DNA of 64,000 bases from Lutibacter sp. (GTDB lineage Bacteria > Bacteroidota > Bacteroidia > Flavobacteriales > Flavobacteriaceae): positions 1-64,000 of the forward strand of contig NZ_JAKIUR010000001.1 of the NCBI RefSeq assembly GCF_021647475.1, read 5' to 3'. Shown here piece after piece: positions 36,531 through 45,218 of the stretch. The translations under genes were made by a program, and so were the position numbers. Below the pieces are notes generated by a model. The model was not told where the DNA came from. It saw only the letters and a program-made list of their open reading frames with translations, and did no database searches. Within the stretch, counting starts at the first letter, position 1, and every line of letters starts with the position of its first letter.

Positions 36531-36733
36531 ACCCGTTGTGCTTTATGATAAAATTTCGTCAATTCGAGTGAATTTTAGCCTTTTTAGGCTTAAAGTTAGT
36601 ATCGAGAATAGGTTTTTTAGTTAGAGACAATCGTTCTCAATACCAATTTTTTATCAAAAATTACCTGCCTTGCAGTCAGGCAGGCTCGAACAGATGTAAC
36701 AGTAAGTTTGAAGAGTAAAAGTGCACAACAAGT
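36531..36733. mobile_element. MITE-like element, complete copy 2, with 8-bp target duplication
   Basis: The 203-bp element runs from ACCCGTTGTGC to GCACAACAAGT (9 of 11 inverted matches; 10 of 11 against the end of copy 1). It is flanked on both sides by TAACTATA (36523-36530 and 36734-36741), a clean 8-bp target duplication. The internal hairpins ATCGAGAA/TTCTCAAT and CCTGCCT/AGGCAGG are partly decayed compared with copy 1. It carries no gene. AC-starting ends with a 6-9 bp duplication resemble the IS982 family, which is a suggestion only. Confidence 0.8.
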
Positions 36734-36790
36734 TAACTATATAATTTATTTTAAAAAATTCTTTATTTAATTAGGTAAATCACTTCTGAT

Positions 36791-36812
36791 TTTACGAAAA
36801 GGATTTCGTAAA
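36791..36812. repeat. Perfect 9-bp hairpin
   Basis: TTTACGAAA and TTTCGTAAA surround a four-base loop, 15 bp before the FNR-like palindrome. It has no T run, so it is not a terminator; an operator or transcript structure is possible. Confidence 0.45.
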
Positions 36813-36826
36813 TTTATTGGTTTTAT

Positions 36827-36870
36827 ATGATTAATATCATACAATCAAAGTTAGATTCCCACTAAATTTG
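36827..36870 (+). promoter_or_regulatory. CRP/FNR-type site and -7 box of the methylmalonyl-CoA cluster
   Basis: ATGAT-TAAT-ATCAT (36827-36840), within the 16-bp palindrome TATGATTAATATCATA, has the TGAT-N4-ATCA core of FNR-family sites. The -7 box TAAATTTG (36863-36870) follows after 22 bp with no -33 box, placing the site centre near -41.5, the class II activator position. The same arrangement is found before the nos operon. The leader to the ATG at 36955 is about 80 nt. Confidence 0.7.
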
Positions 36871-36954
36871 TTACCAATTTTATTATGAATAATATAATTT
36901 TTTATCATTTTAATTGAATTTAATTAAATATTAATATTTAAATAGGTGTTAATT

Positions 36955-37362
36955 ATGAATATTTCGCATATTGAACATATAGGTATAGCAGTTGATAATT
37001 TAGAAGAATCCATTCTCTATTTCGAACAGGTTTTAGGTTTAAAATGTTATACTATTGAAGAGGTTGTTGATCAAAAAGTGAGAACAGCCTTTTTTTTGGT
37101 AGGCACCACAAAAATTGAATTATTAGAAAGTACTTCCTCTGATGGCCCTATTGGGAAATTCATCACAAAAAAAGGACAAGGAATTCATCATATTGCATTT
37201 GCAGTAGATAATACTACCGAAGCTCTAAAAAAAGCCGAAGAAAGAGGAGTGAAATTAATTGATAAAGTAGCTCGAAAAGGAGCTGAAAATTTAAATATTG
37301 GTTTTTTACACCCAAAATCTACTCACGGTGTATTAACAGAACTTTGTTCAAAACAAAAATAG
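36955..37362 (+). CDS. mce: Methylmalonyl-CoA epimerase (cluster copy)
   Basis: Interconverts the R and S forms of methylmalonyl-CoA, linking the mutase to the decarboxylase. The open frame can begin at a GTG nine bases earlier, but the ATG at 36955 gives MNISHIEHIGIAVDNL, the standard N-terminus, so a 135-residue product is preferred. The glyoxalase-fold metal ligands are apparent in HIEHIGIAV (near 5), KIELLES, GIHHIAFAV (near 78) and TELC near the end. It leads the cluster, with 18 bp to mmdA. A second copy is at 58470. Confidence 0.92.
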   Translation: MNISHIEHIGIAVDNLEESILYFEQVLGLKCYTIEEVVDQKVRTAFFLVGTTKIELLESTSSDGPIGKFITKKGQGIHHIAFAVDNTTEALKKAEERGVKLIDKVARKGAENLNIGFLHPKSTHGVLTELCSKQK

Positions 37363-37380
37363 ATACTAAAAAATTTAATA

Positions 37381-38940
37381 ATGTCTAAACAAGATAAAAT
37401 AAACGAACTCATTGAAAAAAGAATTAAAGCTAAACTAGGCGGAGGTGAAAAAAGAATTGAATCTCAACATGGTAAAGGAAAATTAACCGCTCGTGAACGA
37501 ATTGAAATTCTACTTGATGAAGATAGTTTTGAAGAATTTGACATGTTTGTTACTCACAGAACGCATTCCTTTGGATTAGAGAAACAAATATACTTGTCAG
37601 ATGGTGTAGTAACTGGTCATGGAACAATAGATGGTAGAATTGTATATGTGTTTTCACAAGATTTTACCGTATTTGGCGGATCACTTTCAGAAACTTATGC
37701 CTTAAAAATTTGTAAAATTATGGATATGGCAATGAAAGTAGGAGCTCCTATTATTGGGCTTAATGATAGTGGAGGTGCTCGTATTCAAGAAGGCGTTAGA
37801 TCACTTGCTGGCTATGCTGAAATTTTTCAACGAAACATTATGGCATCTGGCGTAATCCCACAAATATCTTCAATATTAGGCCCTTGTGCAGGTGGTGCAG
37901 TTTATTCTCCTGCTCTTACCGATTTTACTATTATGACAGACAAAACAAGTTATATGTTTGTTACTGGACCAAAAGTGGTACAAACGGTTACTGGTGAAGT
38001 AGTAACTGCTGAACAATTAGGCGGAGCTTCCATTCATTCAACCAAATCAGGAGTTTCTCATTTTTTGGCTGACAATGATGAAGAAAATTTACTATTAGTA
38101 AGAAAATTACTAAGCTATTTACCATCAAACAATTTAGAAGATCCACCAGTTATTAAATGTACAGAACCTATAGATCGTGTAGATGATATATTAAATGAAT
38201 TAATTCCTGAAAACCCAAACCAACCTTATGATATTGTGGATGTAATTACCACAATAGCAGATAGAAGTGAATTTACCGAAGTGCATCGTAATTATGCAAG
38301 AAACATAGTAGTAGGTTTTGCTCGTTTTAATGGTAGACCTGTTGGAATTGTTGCAAACCAACCTAAATATTACGCAGGTGTTTTAGATATTGAAGCTTCT
38401 AGAAAAGCAGCCAGATTTGTTCGGTTTTGTGATGCCTTTAATGTTCCAATCGTAACACTAGTAGATGTGCCAGGTTTCTTACCTGGAACAGGCCAAGAAT
38501 ACGGAGGAATTATTCTTCATGGAGCAAAATTGTTATTTGCTTATGGGGAAGCAACAGTACCAAAAGTAACCATAACACTACGAAAATCTTACGGAGGGGC
38601 TCATGATGTAATGAGTTGTAAACAACTTAGAGGAGATGTAAATTATGCTTGGCCAAGTGCTGAAATAGCAGTGATGGGAGCAAAAGGTGCTGTTGAGGTT
38701 TTAGAAGGTAAAAACATAAGAAACATTGAAAATGTTGACGAGCAACAAAAATTTATTATTAAAAAAGAAGATGAATATACTAAAAAATTCGCCAACCCTT
38801 ATGAAGCTGCTAAATACGGATTTATTGATGATGTTATTGAACCTAGAAATACCCGATTTAGAATTATTAGAGCGTTAGAATTACTAGCAAATAAAAAAGA
38901 GGTTAATCCTCCTAAAAAACATTCAAACATACCTTTATAA
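37381..38940 (+). CDS. mmdA: Methylmalonyl-CoA decarboxylase, carboxyltransferase subunit
   Basis: Carboxyltransferase of 519 residues that moves the carboxyl group of methylmalonyl-CoA to biotin. The two crotonase-fold halves are visible: CoA site GARIQEGVRSLAGYAEIF (about 135-152), GPCAGGAVYSPALTDF, and the second half with VDVPGFLPGTGQEYGGI (about 361-377) and RKSYGGAHDVMS. By sequence alone it could also be the beta subunit of propionyl-CoA carboxylase. The presence of oadG, a separate biotin carrier and oadB, and the lack of a biotin carboxylase in the cluster, argue for the Na+-pumping decarboxylase. Confidence 0.92.
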   Translation: MSKQDKINELIEKRIKAKLGGGEKRIESQHGKGKLTARERIEILLDEDSFEEFDMFVTHRTHSFGLEKQIYLSDGVVTGHGTIDGRIVYVFSQDFTVFGGSLSETYALKICKIMDMAMKVGAPIIGLNDSGGARIQEGVRSLAGYAEIFQRNIMASGVIPQISSILGPCAGGAVYSPALTDFTIMTDKTSYMFVTGPKVVQTVTGEVVTAEQLGGASIHSTKSGVSHFLADNDEENLLLVRKLLSYLPSNNLEDPPVIKCTEPIDRVDDILNELIPENPNQPYDIVDVITTIADRSEFTEVHRNYARNIVVGFARFNGRPVGIVANQPKYYAGVLDIEASRKAARFVRFCDAFNVPIVTLVDVPGFLPGTGQEYGGIILHGAKLLFAYGEATVPKVTITLRKSYGGAHDVMSCKQLRGDVNYAWPSAEIAVMGAKGAVEVLEGKNIRNIENVDEQQKFIIKKEDEYTKKFANPYEAAKYGFIDDVIEPRNTRFRIIRALELLANKKEVNPPKKHSNIPL

Positions 38941-38942
38941 TC

Positions 38943-39299
38943 ATGAATATAATGTTAAGTATTGATCGAATAAGTGAAGGGTATCTTATTTTGATAACCG
39001 GATTATTAATAGTTTTTAGTGCTTTACTAATATTAGTACTGTTTTTTAAATATGGTTTACCTCTATTACTCTATAGTTATAAAATAATTACTAAAAAAAG
39101 AGTCATCAAAATTGGAAAACAACCTAAAAAAAGTAATGAAGAATTTACAGGAGAAATTGCAGCAGCTATTTCGACCGCTGTTCATTTATATCTAAATGAA
39201 AATCACGATAATGAAAATGCGGTACTAACCATAAGGCAAGCTAGAAAATTATATTCACCTTGGAGTTCAAAAATTTATGGCACTCATAACAGACTTTAA
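38943..39299 (+). CDS. oadG: Na+-translocating decarboxylase gamma/delta subunit, OadG type
   Basis: Small membrane-anchor subunit of 118 residues. A single helix (about 14-35, YLILITGLLIVFSALLILVLFF) is followed by a basic cytoplasmic region (KKRVIKIGKQPKKS) and a segment with EIAAAISTAVHLYL (about 69-82), typical of the OadG/MmdD family that holds the complex together. It starts 2 bp after mmdA. Sequence similarity of this subunit family is low, so the call leans on topology and position. Confidence 0.82.
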   Translation: MNIMLSIDRISEGYLILITGLLIVFSALLILVLFFKYGLPLLLYSYKIITKKRVIKIGKQPKKSNEEFTGEIAAAISTAVHLYLNENHDNENAVLTIRQARKLYSPWSSKIYGTHNRL

Positions 39300-39353
39300 T
39301 CATAAATTATTTAATGATTATCAAAATAACAACACGATAAACATCCTATTAAA

Positions 39354-39776
39354 ATGAAAAATTTTAAATTTAAGATACATCAAAATAACTTTTATGTAAA
39401 AGTTGTTTCTCACGATAAAAACGAAATTAAATTAGAAGTAAACGGAACCTCCTATTCTGTTGAAATGGAACAAGAAATTAAAAAAACAAAAACCCCAACT
39501 TTAGTTCGTTCAGCTTCTCGAAACCCATCCGTTCCATTAAAAAAAGTTAGTCCAAGCTCAGAAAAAACTAAAGTTTTTGCACCTATTCCAGGTATAATTT
39601 TATCTATTGATGTAAAAGTTGGAGATGAAATAAAAATTGGAGATAAATTACTTGTTTTAGAGGCAATGAAAATGGAAAACAACATAACGACTGAGAAAGA
39701 AGGTAAAATTAGTGTTATTCATATAACCACTGGTCAACAAGTACTGCAAAACGAACTACTGATAGAATTTGAATAA
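39354..39776 (+). CDS. mmdC: Biotin carrier subunit of methylmalonyl-CoA decarboxylase
   Basis: Biotinylated carrier of 140 residues. An N-terminal domain (about 1-45) leads through a short basic/serine-proline linker (about 46-72) to the biotinyl domain (73-140). The biotin lysine is K106 in EAMKMEN. Compared with AccB at 16008, the linker is shorter and the motif ends MEN instead of LFN, as in decarboxylase and propionyl-CoA carriers. It moves CO2 between MmdA and the OadB pump. Confidence 0.9.
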   Translation: MKNFKFKIHQNNFYVKVVSHDKNEIKLEVNGTSYSVEMEQEIKKTKTPTLVRSASRNPSVPLKKVSPSSEKTKVFAPIPGIILSIDVKVGDEIKIGDKLLVLEAMKMENNITTEKEGKISVIHITTGQQVLQNELLIEFE

Positions 39777-39784
39777 AACACTAA

Positions 39785-39811
39785 ATAGATTTTAAAAAGA
39801 AATAAATCTAT
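39785..39811 (+). other. Intercistronic hairpin between mmdC and oadB
   Basis: ATAGATTT and AAATCTAT form an 8-bp stem with an 11-base loop, followed by AG and five T residues. It may be a weak terminator or an mRNA-stabilising structure that sets the ratio of soluble subunits to the OadB pump. Confidence 0.45.
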
Positions 39812-39830
39812 AGTTTTTAAAATTAGAAAA

Positions 39831-41153
39831 ATGAAAAAATTATTTATAATATTTGGTGTACTATTATTTTTATTGTTTATCCGACCAATTATCACTAATA
39901 GCATGGAGGTACAAACTTCAGCTAATACACAAACTACCAAAATACAAGAAACTGCAACTAACCAAAACAATATTTATAAAGGGGCTTATAATGCATTGTT
40001 AAAATTTTATCATTATACCGGTTTTGCAAATGCAACATCTGGCAATTTATTAATGATTTTAATAGGAATTATGTTTATTTATTTAGCCATTAAATTTAAT
40101 TATGAACCATTACTATTAATACCAATAGGAACAGGAATAATTATAGGTAATATACCATTTGTAGCAGGCAACCAAACTGGTATTTACGAATCAGGATCTG
40201 TACTAAATTATTTATATTTCGGGGTGGTAAAAGGTATTTATCCGCCATTAATATTTCTTGGTATTGGAGCAATGACAGATTTTTCTTCCTTAATAGCAAA
40301 TCCTAAACTTATGCTTTTAGGAGCAGCTGCTCAAATTGGTGTATTTGGTACTTTTTTAGGAGCACTCTATTTAGGTTTTCGGCTTCCTGAAGCTGGAGCC
40401 ATTGGAATTATTGGTGGAGCTGATGGACCAACAGCCATCTTTTTATCTTCAAAATTAGCAAATGGGGTAAATGTTTTAGCAGACGGCACAACAGTTAAAA
40501 ATTTAATTGGCCCAATTACTATTGCTGCATACTCTTATATGGCTTTAGTTCCTGTTATTCAACCTCCAATAATGCGATTACTTATCTCAAAAAAAGATCG
40601 TAAAATTAGAATGAAACCACCTAGAGCTGTATCTAAAAAAGAAAAAATGATTTTTCCTATAGTTGCTTTATTATTAACCACATTTATTTCTCCTAGTGCC
40701 TTACCATTATTAGGAATGTTATTTTTCGGTAACTTACTTAAAGAATCTGGAAGAACTGAAAGACTTGCAGAAACTGCAAGAACCAAACTAATTGATATTG
40801 TAACTATATTATTGGGCGTAACCGTTGGTGCTTCAACTCAAGCAGATATTTTTATTACTAAAGATTCAATGATGATTTTTATTTTAGGTGCTCTTTCTTT
40901 TGTTATTGCAACAATGGGCGGATTAATTTTTGCAAAATTTATGAATTTATTTTTAAAAGGCGATGAAAAAATAAATCCATTAATTGGTGCTGCAGGAGTA
41001 TCTGCAGTTCCTGATAGTGCAAGAGTAGTACATACTGAAGGATTAAAATCTGATCCAAATAATTACTTGCTAATGCACGCCATGGCACCAAATGTTTCTG
41101 GTGTTATTGGCTCTGCAATTGCTGCAGGTATTTTATTAAGTTTCTTAGGATAA
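39831..41153 (+). CDS. oadB: Na+-translocating decarboxylase beta subunit, OadB/MmdB
   Basis: The ion pump: carboxybiotin decarboxylation drives Na+ export across the inner membrane. The 440-residue protein has about 10 helices. Diagnostic regions are GAIGIIGGADGPTAIFLSSKLA (about 185-206, with the Na+-site aspartate) and GAAGVSAVPDSARVVHTEG (about 387-405). An N-terminal helix followed by a polar loop (ITNSMEVQTSANTQ..., about 20-45) precedes the core. It lies between mmdC and mutA and makes the decarboxylase identity of the cluster almost certain. Confidence 0.93.
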   Translation: MKKLFIIFGVLLFLLFIRPIITNSMEVQTSANTQTTKIQETATNQNNIYKGAYNALLKFYHYTGFANATSGNLLMILIGIMFIYLAIKFNYEPLLLIPIGTGIIIGNIPFVAGNQTGIYESGSVLNYLYFGVVKGIYPPLIFLGIGAMTDFSSLIANPKLMLLGAAAQIGVFGTFLGALYLGFRLPEAGAIGIIGGADGPTAIFLSSKLANGVNVLADGTTVKNLIGPITIAAYSYMALVPVIQPPIMRLLISKKDRKIRMKPPRAVSKKEKMIFPIVALLLTTFISPSALPLLGMLFFGNLLKESGRTERLAETARTKLIDIVTILLGVTVGASTQADIFITKDSMMIFILGALSFVIATMGGLIFAKFMNLFLKGDEKINPLIGAAGVSAVPDSARVVHTEGLKSDPNNYLLMHAMAPNVSGVIGSAIAAGILLSFLG

Positions 41154-41186
41154 TTATTATTAAACAATCATTAATAAAGATTTTTT

Positions 41187-42998
41187 ATGATGAAGGATAA
41201 AAAAAATAAACTTTTTTCAGAATTCAATCCAGCAACTAAACAAGAATGGATGGAAAAAATTACATTCGATTTAAAAGGTACAGATTTTAACAAAAAATTG
41301 GTATGGAAAAACTTGAATAATATAAAAATTCAACCTTTTTATAGAGATGAAGATGAAACGCTTCATTTAAAAACCAACAGAAAAACCTCTTCAAATATTG
41401 TAAATTATAGAACCATAATTACAAATTCAGACCTTAAAGGGAATAAGCAAGCACTTATTGCCATTAAAGAAGGAATTACCGGTCTAATTTTTAAAATAAA
41501 AAAAGGATTTTCTGTCGTTAACCTCTTAAATAAAATTGATATAAACAATGTTTACATTTCGTTTATTTTAGAAACAAACGAAATTGAGTTTGTGAAAGAA
41601 TATTTAAATCTTGCTAAAAAAAATAACGTTCCAAGTGAAAAACTAAACGGGTTTATTGATGTAAAATTGATTTCCGAATACTTAACCACAGGAACTTTAA
41701 ATGCTTCAAAATTTGATGTAATTCAAGAATTAATTGAGCTTACCAAAAATTATCCAAATTTTAAAACGGTAACTATTTCTGGTACAGCATATTTAAATTC
41801 TGGAGCAAATCAAACTCAGGAAATTGCATACACTTTAAATTCAATGGTGTTTGTAATAGATAAACTTACTGAAATGGGTATTAAGCTTAAATCCATTTTT
41901 AATAACCTCCATTTCCATTTAGCTATTGGCTCTGAGTATTTTATTGAAATTGCAAAATTTAAAGCCTTCAATTATCTTTTATATAAAATAGCTGCTAAAT
42001 ATGATATAAAAAAATTCTCACATGTACTAACCGTTGAAACTTCTGTTTGGAGTAAGTCTGTGACTGATGCTCATACCAATTTATTAAGAGCAACTACCGA
42101 AGCTATGTCAGCTATTTTAGGAAATGTAGATGGAATATTAATTGATGCTTATGATAATGAATTTAATGAATCTTCTGATTTTTCAAGTAGAATTGCAGGA
42201 AACATAACCACTATTTTAAAAGAAGAATCTTACTTTGGTAAGGTTGAAAATCCAGTTGATGGATCTTATTATATTGAAAATATAACTTCAGAACTTGCTG
42301 CCAAAGCATTAGAATTATTCAAATTTATTGAAGATAAAGGCTGCTTTTATCAATGTTTTGAAGGAGAATTAATACAACAACAAATTGCAGAAATTCGTCA
42401 ACAAAAAATTAAATTAATTAGCAAACGAAAATCCATAATGGTTGGGGTAAACAAATATCCAAATTTAATGGAAAAAATTGCTTCTACCCTGCTTTTCAAT
42501 GGTGATAAAACAAACTCTTCTAAAATTTTGAAACCAAGAAGAGCTTCCTTAGAAATTGAAACAATTAGAAGAACAACCGAAGAATTAGTTGAAAAAACTG
42601 GTAAAAGACCAGTAGTTGAACTCATAAGTTATGGAAACTTAACTATGCGAAAAGCAAGAGCTGCTTTTTCTTATGATTTTATTGGAGTTAGTGGATATAA
42701 AATACAACCAGAAAAAAGCTATAATTCTGTAATTAATGCAGCTGAATCCAGTGCAAAATCCGACTCAGATATTGTTATTATTTGTAGTTCAGATGAAGAT
42801 TATAATAAAACAGTACTTTCATTTGTGCAAACCTTTAGAAAGTTGAACAGTAATAAAATATTATTAATTGCTGGTGCTCCAGCAAACATAAATGAATTAA
42901 CTAAAGCTGGTTTAGATGGTTGCATTAACTTGAAATCAGATATTATTACGACCATTTCCAACATTCAAGAAAAAATTCAGAAAACTTTAAAATTCTAA
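41187..42998 (+). CDS. mutA: Methylmalonyl-CoA mutase, small (beta) subunit
   Basis: Non-catalytic subunit of 603 residues of the heterodimeric mutase. The TIM-barrel half (about 45-460) is followed by a degenerate B12-binding-like domain (about 470-603) that lacks the DxHxxG motif found in MutB, as expected. Two consecutive ATG codons start the frame. It is placed 5 bp before mutB. Confidence 0.9.
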   Translation: MMKDKKNKLFSEFNPATKQEWMEKITFDLKGTDFNKKLVWKNLNNIKIQPFYRDEDETLHLKTNRKTSSNIVNYRTIITNSDLKGNKQALIAIKEGITGLIFKIKKGFSVVNLLNKIDINNVYISFILETNEIEFVKEYLNLAKKNNVPSEKLNGFIDVKLISEYLTTGTLNASKFDVIQELIELTKNYPNFKTVTISGTAYLNSGANQTQEIAYTLNSMVFVIDKLTEMGIKLKSIFNNLHFHLAIGSEYFIEIAKFKAFNYLLYKIAAKYDIKKFSHVLTVETSVWSKSVTDAHTNLLRATTEAMSAILGNVDGILIDAYDNEFNESSDFSSRIAGNITTILKEESYFGKVENPVDGSYYIENITSELAAKALELFKFIEDKGCFYQCFEGELIQQQIAEIRQQKIKLISKRKSIMVGVNKYPNLMEKIASTLLFNGDKTNSSKILKPRRASLEIETIRRTTEELVEKTGKRPVVELISYGNLTMRKARAAFSYDFIGVSGYKIQPEKSYNSVINAAESSAKSDSDIVIICSSDEDYNKTVLSFVQTFRKLNSNKILLIAGAPANINELTKAGLDGCINLKSDIITTISNIQEKIQKTLKF

Positions 42999-43003
42999 GA
43001 CGT

Positions 43004-45136
43004 ATGAGACCCGATTTTTCAGATATAGAATTAAATACCGAAGTAAAGCAAGCGGACACCATTTCAAAAAATAAAGAAGTTTGGAAAACTCCTGAAGGAA
43101 TTCCTGTAAAAAAACATTTTACAAAAAATGATATTAAAGATGCCGAACATTTAAATTTTGCTGCTGGAATCCCCCCATTTTTAAGAGGTCCGTACAGTAC
43201 AATGTATGTTACACGCCCTTGGACCATTCGTCAATATGCTGGATTTTCAACTGCAGAGGAATCCAATGCCTTTTATAGAAGAAATTTAGCAGCAGGTCAA
43301 AAAGGACTTTCCGTTGCTTTTGATTTAGCAACTCACAGAGGTTATGATTCTGATCATCCTAGAGTTACAGGTGATGTTGGTAAAGCAGGTGTTGCTATCG
43401 ATTCTATTTTAGATATGGAAATTTTGTTCGATCAAATTCCATTAGATAAAATGTCGGTATCCATGACTATGAATGGTGCTGTTTTACCAATTATGGCATT
43501 TTATATTGCCGCGGCTAAAAAACAAGGAGTTTCGTTAGACAAGCTTTCAGGAACTATTCAAAATGATATTTTGAAGGAATTTATGGTTAGAAATACCTAC
43601 ATATATCCGCCACTTCCATCTATGAAAATTATTGGTGATATTTTTGAATATACCACTAAGAATATGCCTAAATTTAATTCAATATCTATTAGTGGATATC
43701 ACATGCAAGAAGCTGGGGCAACTGCTGACATTGAATTAGCATACACCCTTGCTGATGGAATGGAATACATTAGAACAGGATTAAAGTCTGGTTTAAAAAT
43801 TGATGAATTTGCACCTCGATTATCCTTTTTCTGGGGAGTTGGAATGAATCATTTTATGGAAATTGCTAAAATGCGTGCTGCACGTATGCTTTGGGCCAAA
43901 ATTATAAAACAATTTAATCCTAAAAATCCAAAATCTATGGCTTTGCGTACACATTGTCAAACTTCTGGATGGAGTTTAAGTGAACAAGATCCTTATAATA
44001 ATGTTGCTAGAACTTGTGTTGAAGCTATGGCGGCTGGTTTAGGGGGAACGCAAAGTTTACATACCAATGCCTTAGATGAAGCCATTGCTTTGCCAACTGA
44101 TTTTTCAGCAAGAATTGCACGAAATACTCAAATTTATATTCAAGAAGAAACGCAGATTACAAGAGCAGTTGACCCTTGGGCTGGATCCTATTATGTTGAA
44201 TATTTAACCCAAGAAATTGCAAAAAAAGCCTGGAAATTGATTGAAGAAATTGAAGAATTAGGCGGAATGGCAAAAGCTATTGAAACTGGAGTACCAAAAA
44301 TGAGAATTGAAGAAGCTTCTGCTCGAAAACAAGCAAGATTAGATTCTGGTCAAGATATTCTAGTGGGTGTAAATAAATTTAAAACCACCGAAAAATCAAA
44401 AATTGAAATTTTAGAAGTTGATAATTCTGCGGTAAGAAATTCACAAATAAAACGCTTAAAGAAACTGAAAGCAAACAGAAATCAAAAAATTGTGGATGCT
44501 AACTTGGCTGCACTTTCTAAGTGTGCTGAAACGGGAAAAGAAAACTTATTAGAATTAGCCGTTGAAGCAGCTGAAAATTTTGCTACTTTAGGTGAGATTT
44601 CTGATGCTTTAGAAGTTCATTTTGGACGTCATAAAGCAGATACCAAATTAATAAGTGGTGTGTATGGTAAAGAAGTACATAATGATAGTATTTTTGCAAA
44701 GGCTCAAAAATTAGCAGATAAATTTGCTAAAATAGAAGGTCGTCGTCCAAGAGTAATGATTGCAAAAATGGGACAGGATGGACACGATAGAGGAGCCAAA
44801 GTAGTGGCTTCCAGTTTTGCTGATTTAGGTTTTGATGTAGATATGGGACCTTTATTCCAAACCCCTGAAGAAGTTGCTAAACATGCAGTAGAAAATGATG
44901 TTCATTTTGTTGGAGCATCAAGTTTAGCGGCTGGTCATAAAACATTAATTCCACAATTAATTGAAGAGTTAAAAAAATTAGGAAGACCAGATATTATGGT
45001 TTTTGCAGGTGGTGTAATTCCTGAACAAGATTATGATTATTTATTAGAACGGAAAGTAGTCGCCATTTTTGGTCCTGGCTCTGTAATTTCGGAATCTGCC
45101 ATTACTATTATGGAAAAATATTTAGAGCACGCTTAG
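43004..45136 (+). CDS. mutB: Methylmalonyl-CoA mutase, large (alpha) subunit
   Basis: Adenosylcobalamin enzyme interconverting succinyl-CoA and R-methylmalonyl-CoA, 710 residues. The substrate barrel contains RPWTIRQYAGFSTAEESNAFY (about 71-91) and HCQTSGWSL. The C-terminal cobalamin domain has the base-off ligand H594 in QDGHDRG (591-597) and the later AGGVIPEQDYDYL. All functional motifs appear intact. It is the last gene on this strand before a bidirectional terminator, facing meaB. Confidence 0.95.
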   Translation: MRPDFSDIELNTEVKQADTISKNKEVWKTPEGIPVKKHFTKNDIKDAEHLNFAAGIPPFLRGPYSTMYVTRPWTIRQYAGFSTAEESNAFYRRNLAAGQKGLSVAFDLATHRGYDSDHPRVTGDVGKAGVAIDSILDMEILFDQIPLDKMSVSMTMNGAVLPIMAFYIAAAKKQGVSLDKLSGTIQNDILKEFMVRNTYIYPPLPSMKIIGDIFEYTTKNMPKFNSISISGYHMQEAGATADIELAYTLADGMEYIRTGLKSGLKIDEFAPRLSFFWGVGMNHFMEIAKMRAARMLWAKIIKQFNPKNPKSMALRTHCQTSGWSLSEQDPYNNVARTCVEAMAAGLGGTQSLHTNALDEAIALPTDFSARIARNTQIYIQEETQITRAVDPWAGSYYVEYLTQEIAKKAWKLIEEIEELGGMAKAIETGVPKMRIEEASARKQARLDSGQDILVGVNKFKTTEKSKIEILEVDNSAVRNSQIKRLKKLKANRNQKIVDANLAALSKCAETGKENLLELAVEAAENFATLGEISDALEVHFGRHKADTKLISGVYGKEVHNDSIFAKAQKLADKFAKIEGRRPRVMIAKMGQDGHDRGAKVVASSFADLGFDVDMGPLFQTPEEVAKHAVENDVHFVGASSLAAGHKTLIPQLIEELKKLGRPDIMVFAGGVIPEQDYDYLLERKVVAIFGPGSVISESAITIMEKYLEHA

Positions 45137-45160
45137 CTCAAATTATGTTTATTTTGAATC

Positions 45161-45196
45161 AAAAACCTCTTTATTTAATTATAAAGAGGTTTTTTT
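45161..45196. terminator. Bidirectional terminator between mutB and meaB
   Basis: AACCTCTTTAT and ATAAAGAGGTT form an 11-bp stem with a six-base loop. A runs on the left and T runs on the right let it serve both converging genes. Confidence 0.88.
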
Positions 45197-45218
45197 ATAA
45201 ATAAACTTTCAAAAAACA

